Below are positions 32,579-40,950 of a DNA stretch of 64,000 bases, in pieces. The notes beneath the pieces were generated by a model. The model made no database searches. It worked only from the letters and a program-made list of their open reading frames with translations, and was not told where the DNA came from. Each line of letters begins with the position of its first letter. The stretch's first letter is position 1. The position numbers were made by a program, and so were the translations under genes. Source of the DNA: Chersky-267 sp034666965 (GTDB taxonomy: Bacteria > Chloroflexota > Limnocylindria > Limnocylindrales > CSP1-4); NCBI GenBank assembly GCA_034666965.1, contig JAXDKT010000061.1, positions 1 to 64,000 on the forward strand, in the 5' to 3' direction.

Positions 32579-33391
32579 GTGAGCAGCGCAGTCGCCGGCC
32601 GGCCGTCACCGAGTGGCGGGCCGCCCGCCCCCGGCGAGGCGACGGCCGGCGGGTTCGGTGCGCCCGTCGGGGGATCGCTCAAGATTCTGGTCGCCGACGA
32701 CGAGCCGGCCATGGTCGGGGTCATCGGCGCGATCCTGGGCGGGGCCGGCCATCGGATCATCGCGGCCTACGACGGGCGCGAGGCCATCCGCCGGTTCGAG
32801 GAGGAGCGCCCCGACCTGGTCCTGCTCGACCTGGCCATGCCCGGCGTGGACGGCGCCGACGTCTGCCGCCGGATCCGGGCGGCCGGCGACACGCCGATCA
32901 TCGTGGTCTCGGGAGAGAGCGATCTGGGCGTCACCGTCGAGCTGCTGGATGCCGGCGCCGACGACTACGTGCGCAAGCCCTTCCGTGCCGCCGAGCTGCT
33001 CGCCCGAGCGCGGACGGTTGTCCGGCGCCGGCGGCGGGCCCCGGCGGGCGACGGCTGGCTGGTCGATCGGAGCCGCCACGAGGTCACCTGGCGCGGCCAG
33101 CCGATCCCGCTGACGGGCACCGAGTTCCGGCTGGCCTGGCGGCTGGTCGATCGGCTCGGCGAGGTCGTCGACCGGCGCGACCTGCTGGCCTTCGCCTGGC
33201 CCGGCGTCGACGTCCCCGACCCGCTCTGGCTCAAACCCCACATGGCCCGCCTGCGGGGCAAGCTGATCGCCGCCGGAGCGCCCCTGCCCGTCGCGATCCG
33301 GGCCATCGGCTACCGACTCGACGATGCCGACGGTGACGAAACGGTCGCGACGTCCGAACCCGATCCGACGCCGAGACGGCCGCAGCCGTAA
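32579..33391 (+). CDS. OmpR-type response regulator, paralogue of the 45.5-kb regulator
   Basis: 270 aa from a GTG start. A flexible 33-residue Gly/Pro leader precedes the receiver (ILVADDEPAMVG, phospho-acceptor Asp84 in LLDLAMPGVDG, and VVSGESD where most receivers have VVLTA). A winged-helix domain ends in AIRAIGYRL. It matches the regulator at 45554-46255 closely along its length (LLDLAMPG, IRAAG, LWLKPH, ARLR in both). The ammonium transporter lies just downstream and the GAF kinase 1.5 kb away on the other strand. It may control amt and the glutamate synthase/PEP carboxylase genes. Start codon uncertain. Confidence 0.85.
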   Translation: MSSAVAGRPSPSGGPPAPGEATAGGFGAPVGGSLKILVADDEPAMVGVIGAILGGAGHRIIAAYDGREAIRRFEEERPDLVLLDLAMPGVDGADVCRRIRAAGDTPIIVVSGESDLGVTVELLDAGADDYVRKPFRAAELLARARTVVRRRRRAPAGDGWLVDRSRHEVTWRGQPIPLTGTEFRLAWRLVDRLGEVVDRRDLLAFAWPGVDVPDPLWLKPHMARLRGKLIAAGAPLPVAIRAIGYRLDDADGDETVATSEPDPTPRRPQP

Positions 33392-33447
33392 CCGGCCCGC
33401 CGCCGATGCGACACCCGCTCACCGTCGAAACCCGGCGCCGCTCGCCC

Positions 33448-33453
33448 TAGGCT
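33448..33453 (+). promoter_or_regulatory. Candidate -10 element upstream of the ammonium transporter gene (TAGGCT)
   Basis: TAGGCT lies 79 nt before the ATG at 33533 and would give a leader of roughly 72 nt ending in a GAGG ribosome-binding site. There is no good -35 box, which would fit regulation by an activator. Confidence 0.3.
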
Positions 33454-33532
33454 CGACCGGCAGGGATCGCCCTCGCCCCAGCCTGACGCTCGTCGGTCGC
33501 GAGGACGCCCCAAAGGGAGCGAGGATCGAGCG

Positions 33533-34852
33533 ATGGGACGAAGGATCAGATATGGCCTCGGAGGCGCGGGCGCGGCCCTGACGTTGGTGGCGCTCCTGCC
33601 CGGGTCCGTGGCGGCGGCAGACGGAGGCGCGATCGACTCGGGCGACACGGCGTGGATGCTGGCCGCGACGGCCCTGGTCATGATCATGCTGCCCGGTCTG
33701 GCCCTGTTCTATGGCGGTCTGGTCCGGCGCAAGAACGTGCTCTCGACGATCATGCACAGCTTCTTCGGGCTGGCGCTGGTCAGCGTGGTCTGGGTCATCG
33801 TCGGCTTCAGCCTGGCCTTCGGCCCCGACGTCAACGGCTGGGGCCTGATCGGTGGCCTCGACTACGTCGGGTTCAACAACGTCGGACTCGAGCCGAGCGC
33901 CGTCTACGGCCTGACGATCCCGTTCCTGCTCTTCGCCGCATTCCAGCTGATGTTTGCGGCGATCACGCCGGCGCTGATCACGGGCGCGTTCGCCGAGCGC
34001 AAGCGGTTCGGGGCGTTCGTCGTCTTCACCGTCCTGTGGTCGGTCCTGGTCTACTCGCCGATTGCGCACTGGGTCTGGTCGGCCGACGGCTGGCTGTTCA
34101 AGCTCGGCGCGCTCGACTTCGCGGGCGGGACCGTCGTTCACGTCAGCTCGGGCGTGTCGGCCCTGATCGTGGCCATCCTCATTGGCAAGCGTGCGCTCAA
34201 CGGGGACAGCCGCGAGCCCCATGACGTGCCCATGACCGTCCTTGGCGCCGGACTCCTGTGGTTCGGCTGGTTCGGGTTCAACGCAGGCTCCGCGCTGAGC
34301 GCCGGCGGGCTGGCGGCGAGCGCCTTCGTGGTCACCAACACCGCCGCGGCCGCTGCGACGCTCACCTGGGTCGGCGCGAGCTACCTGCGCACGCGCAAGG
34401 TCAGCGTGGTTGGCGCCGCCTGCGGCGCGGTGGCCGGCCTGGTCGCCATCACCCCGGCGTCCGGCTTCGTGACCGCTGGCGGCGCGCTGGTCATCGGCCT
34501 GGTCGCCGGTGGCCTGTGCTACAGCGCGACGCTGCTGCGGGCACGCTCGAAGGTCGACGATGCCCTCGACGTCTTCGCGGTCCACGGTGTGGGTGGAGCG
34601 TTCGGCGCCGTCGCGACCGGCATCTTCGCCACGGCCGCGGTCCAGGAGGCCTACACCGGCCTGATCGACGGTAACGCCGGACAGCTGGTCACCCAGCTGG
34701 TGGCGGTCGGCGCCACCGTCGGGTACGCGGTGGTAGCGACCTTCGTCATCATCAAGGTCGTCGACGTGATCCTCGGGATCCGCGTGCCCTCGACCCAGGA
34801 AGAGGCCGGTCTCGACCTGGCCGTCCACGGCGAAGCCGCCTATCAGGTCTAG
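33533..34852 (+). CDS. amtB: Ammonium transporter (Amt family)
   Basis: 439 aa with a cleavable signal-like N-terminus (LLPGSVAAADGG) and eleven membrane helices. Family landmarks are DTAWMLAATALVMIMLPGLALFYGG, the two pore histidines in GGTVVHVSSGVSAL and DVFAVHGVGGAFGA, and WFGWFGFNAGSAL. It moves ammonium across the cytoplasmic membrane. Most bacterial amtB genes are followed by glnK (PII); none is present here. Instead a response regulator gene lies 141 bp upstream and a sensor kinase gene converges from downstream. A GAGG ribosome-binding site precedes the ATG. Confidence 0.95.
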   Translation: MGRRIRYGLGGAGAALTLVALLPGSVAAADGGAIDSGDTAWMLAATALVMIMLPGLALFYGGLVRRKNVLSTIMHSFFGLALVSVVWVIVGFSLAFGPDVNGWGLIGGLDYVGFNNVGLEPSAVYGLTIPFLLFAAFQLMFAAITPALITGAFAERKRFGAFVVFTVLWSVLVYSPIAHWVWSADGWLFKLGALDFAGGTVVHVSSGVSALIVAILIGKRALNGDSREPHDVPMTVLGAGLLWFGWFGFNAGSALSAGGLAASAFVVTNTAAAAATLTWVGASYLRTRKVSVVGAACGAVAGLVAITPASGFVTAGGALVIGLVAGGLCYSATLLRARSKVDDALDVFAVHGVGGAFGAVATGIFATAAVQEAYTGLIDGNAGQLVTQLVAVGATVGYAVVATFVIIKVVDVILGIRVPSTQEEAGLDLAVHGEAAYQV

Positions 34853-34882
34853 CCGCACCGGGCTCCGGCTGGAACCACCATC

Positions 34883-34918
34883 GGACCGGTGGGCGGGTCA
34901 GGCGCCGCCCACCGGTCC
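34883..34918. terminator. Bidirectional hairpin between amt and the sensor kinase
   Basis: A perfect 14-bp stem, GGACCGGTGGGCGG with CCGCCCACCGGTCC, and an 8-nt loop. It lies 30 bp past the amt stop codon and includes the last codons of the convergent kinase gene, so it can end transcription from both sides. Very stable, but without a U-run. Confidence 0.65.
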
Positions 34919-36154
34919 ACCAGGTCCATGTGAGGCCGCCAGCTCCAGGATGAACTGGCTGCCCGTCGGCGCCCGGTCCTCGAGGCGGAGCTCGCCGCTC
35001 ATCGCCCGGGCCAGGTGGCGGGCGGCGAACAGGCCGATGCCCGCACCTCTGGGCGAATCGTCGCGCCGGACGAACGGCTCGAAGATGCGCTCACGCCACT
35101 CGGCCGGGATGCCCGGGCCGTCATCGGTGACGGCCAGCAGCACCCGGCCGCCGTCGCGCCAGCCGAAGACCTGGATCCGGCCGGCCACCGGCGCGTACTT
35201 CGTGGCGTTCTCGAGGAGATACTCGAGAACCCGGCCAAGCAGGTCGACCGAGCCGACCGCCATCAGCGGCCGCTCGCCGAAGCTGGACTCCAGCTGGTGG
35301 CGGCGAAGGATCGATCCGAGCCGGTCGAAGATGCTGTCGACCACGCCGGCCACGTCGACCGGCCCGAGGTGCTGCGGCTCCTCGCGCAGGACGCGCAGGC
35401 TGGCCAGGATGGAGTCGACCATCGAGTCGAGCCGGTCCACCTGGCGGAGCGCCTCGGTCTCCCACCGGGCGGTCTCGCCGGCGCCGCCGCCGGCCGCCGC
35501 CGCGCCGATCAGCTCGAGGCTGGCCCGGACCACGGCCAGCGGAGTGCGCAGCTCGTGGGTCACGATCGTGACCAGGCTGGCCCGGGCCGCGTCGATCGCC
35601 CGCAGGCTGTCGACCTGCGCCTCGGCCTCGGCCTGGAGGCGACCCTTCTCGACGATGCCGGCCAGCAGGACCGCCAGCGTCTCGAGGAACCGGACGTCGC
35701 TCCGCCGGAAGACGCGCCGCCGGACGGTCTGCACGTTGAGCACGCCCACCACCGTGTCGTTCCAGATCAGCGGGACCGAGCACATCGAGGTCAGGCGCGG
35801 CTCGTCGAGGCCCTGCAGCCAGGCGAACCGCCGGTCGCGCCGGACGTTGAGGCTCACGATCGGGCGGCGGCTGTGGGCCACCCGTCCGGTGATCCCGCTG
35901 CCAATCGGCAGACGGGCCACCCCGACCTGGTCGCGGTCGAGCCCGTTGGTCGCGGCCAGGGTCACGCCCGAACCATCCCGATCGACGAGGTAGACCGAGC
36001 AGACCTCGGTGTCGGCGGCCGCGGTCGCGCGGTCGATGATCGTCCACATCAGCTCGTCCCAGGTCCGGGCCGAGGTGGCCAGCCGGGCGACCTCCTCGAG
36101 GAAGGTCAGCTCGGCCAGGCGGCGCGCGTCGCGGTCGGTCGTTCGCCCGGGCAT
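34898..36154 (-). CDS. GAF-domain sensor histidine kinase, paralogue of the 46.3-kb kinase
   Basis: A 418-aa soluble kinase with no membrane segments. The order is a GAF domain (about 30-170, with VYLVDRDGSGVTLAATNGLDR and SVPLIWNDTVVGVLNVQT), a HisKA box (VTIVTHELRTPLAVV) and an ATPase domain (LLENATKYAP, VTDDGPGIP, GAGIGLFAARHLA). A small ligand or redox signal is probably sensed by GAF. It is strikingly similar to the kinase at 46270-47559. Its likely partner is the regulator at 32579. The ATG at 36154 is chosen because the conserved region starts there. It is divergent from the glutamate synthase gene. Confidence 0.9.
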   Translation of the reverse strand: MPGRTTDRDARRLAELTFLEEVARLATSARTWDELMWTIIDRATAAADTEVCSVYLVDRDGSGVTLAATNGLDRDQVGVARLPIGSGITGRVAHSRRPIVSLNVRRDRRFAWLQGLDEPRLTSMCSVPLIWNDTVVGVLNVQTVRRRVFRRSDVRFLETLAVLLAGIVEKGRLQAEAEAQVDSLRAIDAARASLVTIVTHELRTPLAVVRASLELIGAAAAGGGAGETARWETEALRQVDRLDSMVDSILASLRVLREEPQHLGPVDVAGVVDSIFDRLGSILRRHQLESSFGERPLMAVGSVDLLGRVLEYLLENATKYAPVAGRIQVFGWRDGGRVLLAVTDDGPGIPAEWRERIFEPFVRRDDSPRGAGIGLFAARHLARAMSGELRLEDRAPTGSQFILELAASHGPGGPVGGA

Positions 36155-36332
36155 CGACCGATCGTGGGCCGTGGCCGGGGCGCGGTCAATCGCCCGGCGC
36201 GTACCGAAACGGTGACCGGGCCGCAACCCAGCGCCCACCGTCCCGCGCCCGTGTCGCGACTGACGCGCCGGCCCGACCGGCCTACGGTGACCATCCGACC
36301 GATGGCCCCATTCGGAGGATGACGTCAGCGCC

Positions 36333-39300
36333 ATGCCCGGCCGACGAGCCAACCCCCTCTACGACCGTCGCTTCGAGCACGATGCCTGCGGCGTCGGGTT
36401 CGTCGCGGACGCCGGCGGACGATCCCGGGACCGGGTCCTGCCGCTCGCGCTGGCCGGCCTCGGCTCGCTCGGGCACCGGGGGGCGTTCGCCGCCGACGGC
36501 GCATCGAGCGATGGGGCCGGCGTCCTCCTGCCGCTCGAGGCGAGCCTCCTCGACCTGCTATCGCCCGGGGTCGGCGGCCGGCCCGGGATCGTGTCGGTTT
36601 TCCTGCCCCGATCGGGCGCCGGCTCGGCCCGGGCGCGTCGGATCGTCGCGGCGGCACTGGCCGACGAGCGCCTGCCCGCTCCGTTCTGGCGGACCGTCCC
36701 GATCGACCCGACGGCCCTCGGACGGGAGGCCCGGGCCACGCTGCCGGGGGTCGTCCAGGCCCTGGTCGAGCGCCCGGCCGGGCTGTCCGACGCGCGCTTC
36801 GAGCTGCGGCTCGTGCTCGCTCGACGCCGGATGGAGACCGCCGCCCGGACGGCCGGGCCAGGGCTGGCCGGGTTCTCGGTCCCGTCGGCGTCGTGCCGGA
36901 CGATCGTCTACAAGGGGCTGGTGGCCGGCGAGCGGCTGGCCGAGCTGTACCCCGACCTGGCGGCCGGACCGGTCGTCAGCCACGCGATCTTCCACCAGCG
37001 CTACGCCACCAACACCCGACCCGACTGGCGGCTGGCCCAGCCGTTCCGGGCGATCGCCCACAACGGCGAGATCAACACCGTGCGGACCAACCGCCAGGAG
37101 ATCCGGGGGCGGGTCGCCGATCCGACCGGCGCGCCTGGAACGCCAGCCCGGCGACTGGTCGAGGCCGGTCCGCTGCTGTCGCCCGACGGCTCGGACTCGC
37201 TGTCCCTCGACGAGGTCCTCGAACTCGCGGTGTCGACCGGCTGGAGCCTGGCCGCGGCCCTCCTGGCGCTGGTCCCCGAGGCGCCCGCCCTGCGCTCGGT
37301 GGGTCATCCACTGGCCGCGGCGTTCGCTCGCCGAACGGCCGGCTTCGCGGCCCCCTGGGATGGGCCCGCGGCCCTCGTGTTCGGGGACGGCCGCCGCGTC
37401 GGCGCCCTGGTCGACCGCAACGGTCTCCGGCCGCTCGCGTTCTCCGTGACGCGCGACCGCCTGGTCGTGGCCGCGTCCGAAGCCGGGGCGGTGCCGTTGA
37501 CCGCCGCCGAGACGATCCGCCGGGGCCGGCTCGGTCCGGGCGAGATCCTGCTGGTCGATCCGCGCGGCGGAGCGATCCTCGAGGACGTCGAGGCGAAGAC
37601 CGAGATCCTGCGCCGCTCCTGGCGTCCGGACGCACCCCGGATGACCTTCGTGGACCGGACGGCCGGGGTCGAGGAACGAGCGACGGCCCGGCCGACCCCG
37701 CTCGAGCTCCGCCACCTGGCCGGGCTCGACGCGGAGCGGGCCCGTCTCGACATCCGGACCATGGTCCTCGACGCGCGCGAACCGCTCTGGAGCATGGGCG
37801 ACGACACCCCGACGCCGGCCCGCTCCCGGGTCGACCGGTCGCTCGGCGACCACCTCCGGCAGGCCTTCGCCCAGGTGACCAATCCGCCGATCGACCCGGA
37901 GCGCGAGCGGGCGGTGATGGACCTGCGCATCGAGCTCGGGCGCCGGCCGGCGCTCCTGCGCGGGATCCCGGTCGCGCCGCGGACCGTCCGGCTCGACCGG
38001 CCGGTCATGGCCGACCTCGACGGGCTGCTCGCCCGGTTCGGGTCCCGCCGGATCCGCCGGCTGGACGCCACCTGGGATGCCGGCCAGGGTCCGGATGGCC
38101 TGGCCCGCGCCGTCGCCGACCTGGCGGCTGCGGCGGTCCGCGACGTCGAGTCGGGTTCGGTCGAGCTGCTGGTCATCTCGGACCGCTCGCTGGCCCTGAT
38201 CCGGCCACCGATCCCCAGCGCACTGGCGGTCGGCGCGGTGCACACCGCCCTGACCTCGGCGGGGCTGCGCGGCCGGGCCGACCTGCTGGCCGATGCGGCC
38301 GACGTCCTCGACGTCCACGGACTGGCGATGGTCCTGACGGCCGGTGCGACCGTGGTCCACCCGTGGCTGGCGCTCGAGCTGGCCGCGGAGCTGGCCGGTG
38401 GCCGCGGCGCTGAGTCGATCACGGCGGCCGAGTCGGCCGGACGCCTGCTGGAGGCGTTCGAGACCGGCCTGCGCAAGACGCTCGCGCGGATGGGCATCTC
38501 GGCTCTGGCGTCGTACGTCGGCGGCAACCTGTGCGAGACCCTCGAGCTGGCGCCCGAGGTCGTCGAGCGGTGCTTCGCGTCGGCGGCATCGTGGCCCGGT
38601 CGGGTCGGATTCGCCGAGCTCGGCGCCCGGATCCTGCGCCGGATCGCCGCCGCCGAGGCGCTTCAGCAAGCGGGTCCTGGCGCGCGGCTGGGCGACCCGG
38701 GCCTGGCCCGGTTCCGCGCGGACGGAGAGCGACACCTGTACGCGCCGAGCGTGGTCAAGGCGATCCAGGCCGTGGCCGACGGCCGTGGGGGCGACAGCCT
38801 GGAGGCCCTCGGCACGCTGGCACGGCGCGATCCGGCGACCGTCCGGGACGGCCTGCGCGTTCGCCGGCCACGCGCGGTCCGGCCGATCCCGGTCGACGAG
38901 GTCGAGACGGCCCGAACCATCGCCCGTCGGTTCGTGGCCAGCGCCATGAGCGTGGGCGCGCTCAGCCCTGAGGCCCACCAGGCGGTGACCGTCGGCATGC
39001 AGCGGGCCGGTGGCGCGGCGAACACCGGCGAGGGCGGCGAGGACCCGGCCTGGTATCGCCCCGGCAGCGACGGTGAGCGCCGCGACGCCCGGATCAAGCA
39101 GGTCGCCTCGGCGCGTTTCGGCGTGACCGCGGCCTATCTGGCCCGGGCCGATCAGCTCGAGATCAAGATCGCCCAGGGATCCAAGCCGGGCGAAGGCGGC
39201 CAACTGCCGGCCAAGAAGGCCACGGCCGAGATCGCCGCCCTCCGTCGCGCCCAGCCGGGCCAGGCCCTGATCAGCCCGCCGCCCCACCACGACATCTATT

Positions 39301-40904
39301 CGATCGAGGACCTCGCCCAGCTCATCGCCGACCTGCGCGCGATCAATCCAGCGGCCCGGATCGGGGTCAAGCTCGTCGCCAGCCGAGGCGTGGGCACGAT
39401 CGCTGCCGGGGTGGTCAAGGCGGGCGCCGACTATGTCCATCTGGCGGGTCACGCCGGCGGCACGGGCGCCAGCCCCTTGAGCTCGATCAAGCACGTCGGC
39501 GCGCCCTGGGAGCTGGGCCTGGCCGAGGTCCACCAGACGCTCCTCCGCAACGACCTGCGCGATCGGGTCGTGCTCCGGACCGACGGCGGACTCCAGGTCG
39601 GGCGAGATCTGCTGATCGCCGCACTGCTCGGGGCCGAGGAGTTCGGCTTTGGGACGGCGACGCTCGTCGCGCTCGGCTGCGACATGGCCCGCCAGTGCCA
39701 CCTCGACACCTGCCCCACGGGCATCGCCACTCAGCGACCGGACCTGCGGGCAAAGTTCAGCGGCACGCCCGAGCAGGTCGAGCGGTTCGCCCTGGCGGTG
39801 GCCGAGGATCTGCGCCACGAGCTCGCGGCGATGGGGGCCCGGTCGGTGGGGGAGATCGTCGGCGAGGCCGGGCGCTATCTCGCGCCCGCTGGCCGGGCTG
39901 GCCGGGCCGGGCCGACCGACCTCCGCCCGATCCTGGGGGCGTCACCCTGGGCCGCCGACAGGGCCCGGCGGGACGACCCGGCCCGGTCGAGGGAGCACCT
40001 CGATCGGGCGCCGGCCTCGACGGTCGAGCACGCCATCGTCGCCGGGCTCGCCGGCGAGCGCCCGCTGCCAGCCGGTGCATGGGCGATCGGGACGGCCGAC
40101 CGGTCGTTCGGGGCCGAGCTGTCGGGCGCCCTCGAGCGGTTGGAGATCGACCGTCCCGTAGCCGGGCCGCTGGCCCTCGATCTGCACGGCGCGGCCGGCC
40201 AGAGCTTCGGCGCGTTCCTGGCCGAGGGCATCGAGCTGGTCCTCGTCGGCCAGGCCAACGACTACGTTGGCAAGGGCCTGTCCGGCGGGAGAATCGTCAT
40301 TCGGCCCGAACGCGAGGTCGCGGCCGACCCCGCCGCCTCGACGATCGCCGGCAACGTTTGCCTGTTCGGGGCGACGGCCGGGCGGCTGCACGTCGTCGGC
40401 CGGGCCGGGATGCGCTTCGCGATCCGCAACAGCGGCGCCGAGGCGGTGGTCGAAGGGCTCGGCGTTCATGGCTGCGAGTACATGACCGGGGGCACCGTCG
40501 TGGTGCTTGGCCCGATCGGCGCCAACTTCGGCGCGGGCATGACCGGCGGGCGCGCCTACCTGCTGGACCCCACCGGTCGCTCGGCACCGGCGCTGGCCGG
40601 CGCGAGCGTGGCCGCGACGCGGCTGTCGGCCGTGGTCCGCGACCGAGCCGACGGGCCCCAGCGCGCGGCTGAGCTCAGCCGTCTCGTCGAGGCGCACGCC
40701 GCCGCCGGCTCCGAGCTGGCCGAGCGGCTCGTCCTCCGCGGCGGCCCCCGACCGGAGGATGTCTGGCTGGTCGAGCCGCTCGGCCAGCCGACCGCGACGT
40801 CGATCGCCCTGGAGTCCGATACCGGCGCCGCCGAAGCCGGCGCCGTCGCGGCCCTCACGGCGACGCAGCCGACTGCCCCTGTCGCGGTGCCTACACTTTC
40901 CTGA
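36333..40904 (+). CDS. gltB: Glutamate synthase, large (alpha) subunit
   Basis: 1523 aa, full length. A type-2 glutaminase domain starts at Cys19 (DACGVGFVAD), which becomes the N-terminal nucleophile after removal of an 18-residue propeptide; TNTRPDWRLAQPFRAIAHNGEINT is its substrate region. The central domain (about 420-800) is followed by the FMN-binding synthase barrel (KIAQGSKPGEGGQLP, GVKLVASRGVGTIAAGV) with the iron-sulfur motif CDMARQCHLDTC, and a C-terminal GXGXG beta-helix (about 1250-1490). It transfers the glutamine amide to 2-oxoglutarate. No gltD small subunit is adjacent, so the electron donor is encoded elsewhere or is ferredoxin. The Shine-Dalgarno GGAGG is 15 nt from the ATG. 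Confidence 0.95.
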   Translation: MPGRRANPLYDRRFEHDACGVGFVADAGGRSRDRVLPLALAGLGSLGHRGAFAADGASSDGAGVLLPLEASLLDLLSPGVGGRPGIVSVFLPRSGAGSARARRIVAAALADERLPAPFWRTVPIDPTALGREARATLPGVVQALVERPAGLSDARFELRLVLARRRMETAARTAGPGLAGFSVPSASCRTIVYKGLVAGERLAELYPDLAAGPVVSHAIFHQRYATNTRPDWRLAQPFRAIAHNGEINTVRTNRQEIRGRVADPTGAPGTPARRLVEAGPLLSPDGSDSLSLDEVLELAVSTGWSLAAALLALVPEAPALRSVGHPLAAAFARRTAGFAAPWDGPAALVFGDGRRVGALVDRNGLRPLAFSVTRDRLVVAASEAGAVPLTAAETIRRGRLGPGEILLVDPRGGAILEDVEAKTEILRRSWRPDAPRMTFVDRTAGVEERATARPTPLELRHLAGLDAERARLDIRTMVLDAREPLWSMGDDTPTPARSRVDRSLGDHLRQAFAQVTNPPIDPERERAVMDLRIELGRRPALLRGIPVAPRTVRLDRPVMADLDGLLARFGSRRIRRLDATWDAGQGPDGLARAVADLAAAAVRDVESGSVELLVISDRSLALIRPPIPSALAVGAVHTALTSAGLRGRADLLADAADVLDVHGLAMVLTAGATVVHPWLALELAAELAGGRGAESITAAESAGRLLEAFETGLRKTLARMGISALASYVGGNLCETLELAPEVVERCFASAASWPGRVGFAELGARILRRIAAAEALQQAGPGARLGDPGLARFRADGERHLYAPSVVKAIQAVADGRGGDSLEALGTLARRDPATVRDGLRVRRPRAVRPIPVDEVETARTIARRFVASAMSVGALSPEAHQAVTVGMQRAGGAANTGEGGEDPAWYRPGSDGERRDARIKQVASARFGVTAAYLARADQLEIKIAQGSKPGEGGQLPAKKATAEIAALRRAQPGQALISPPPHHDIYSIEDLAQLIADLRAINPAARIGVKLVASRGVGTIAAGVVKAGADYVHLAGHAGGTGASPLSSIKHVGAPWELGLAEVHQTLLRNDLRDRVVLRTDGGLQVGRDLLIAALLGAEEFGFGTATLVALGCDMARQCHLDTCPTGIATQRPDLRAKFSGTPEQVERFALAVAEDLRHELAAMGARSVGEIVGEAGRYLAPAGRAGRAGPTDLRPILGASPWAADRARRDDPARSREHLDRAPASTVEHAIVAGLAGERPLPAGAWAIGTADRSFGAELSGALERLEIDRPVAGPLALDLHGAAGQSFGAFLAEGIELVLVGQANDYVGKGLSGGRIVIRPEREVAADPAASTIAGNVCLFGATAGRLHVVGRAGMRFAIRNSGAEAVVEGLGVHGCEYMTGGTVVVLGPIGANFGAGMTGGRAYLLDPTGRSAPALAGASVAATRLSAVVRDRADGPQRAAELSRLVEAHAAAGSELAERLVLRGGPRPEDVWLVEPLGQPTATSIALESDTGAAEAGAVAALTATQPTAPVAVPTLS

Positions 40905-40950
40905 AGGTCGGCGGTCGGTGCCGGCCGGCCACGTCCCGGAGGAGCCGCCG

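Noticed and set aside
36558..39818. 1086-codon open frame antisense to gltB
   Set aside because: Shadow frame caused by the GC-rich codon pattern of gltB, with no recognisable motif; gltB is complete and conserved on the other strand.
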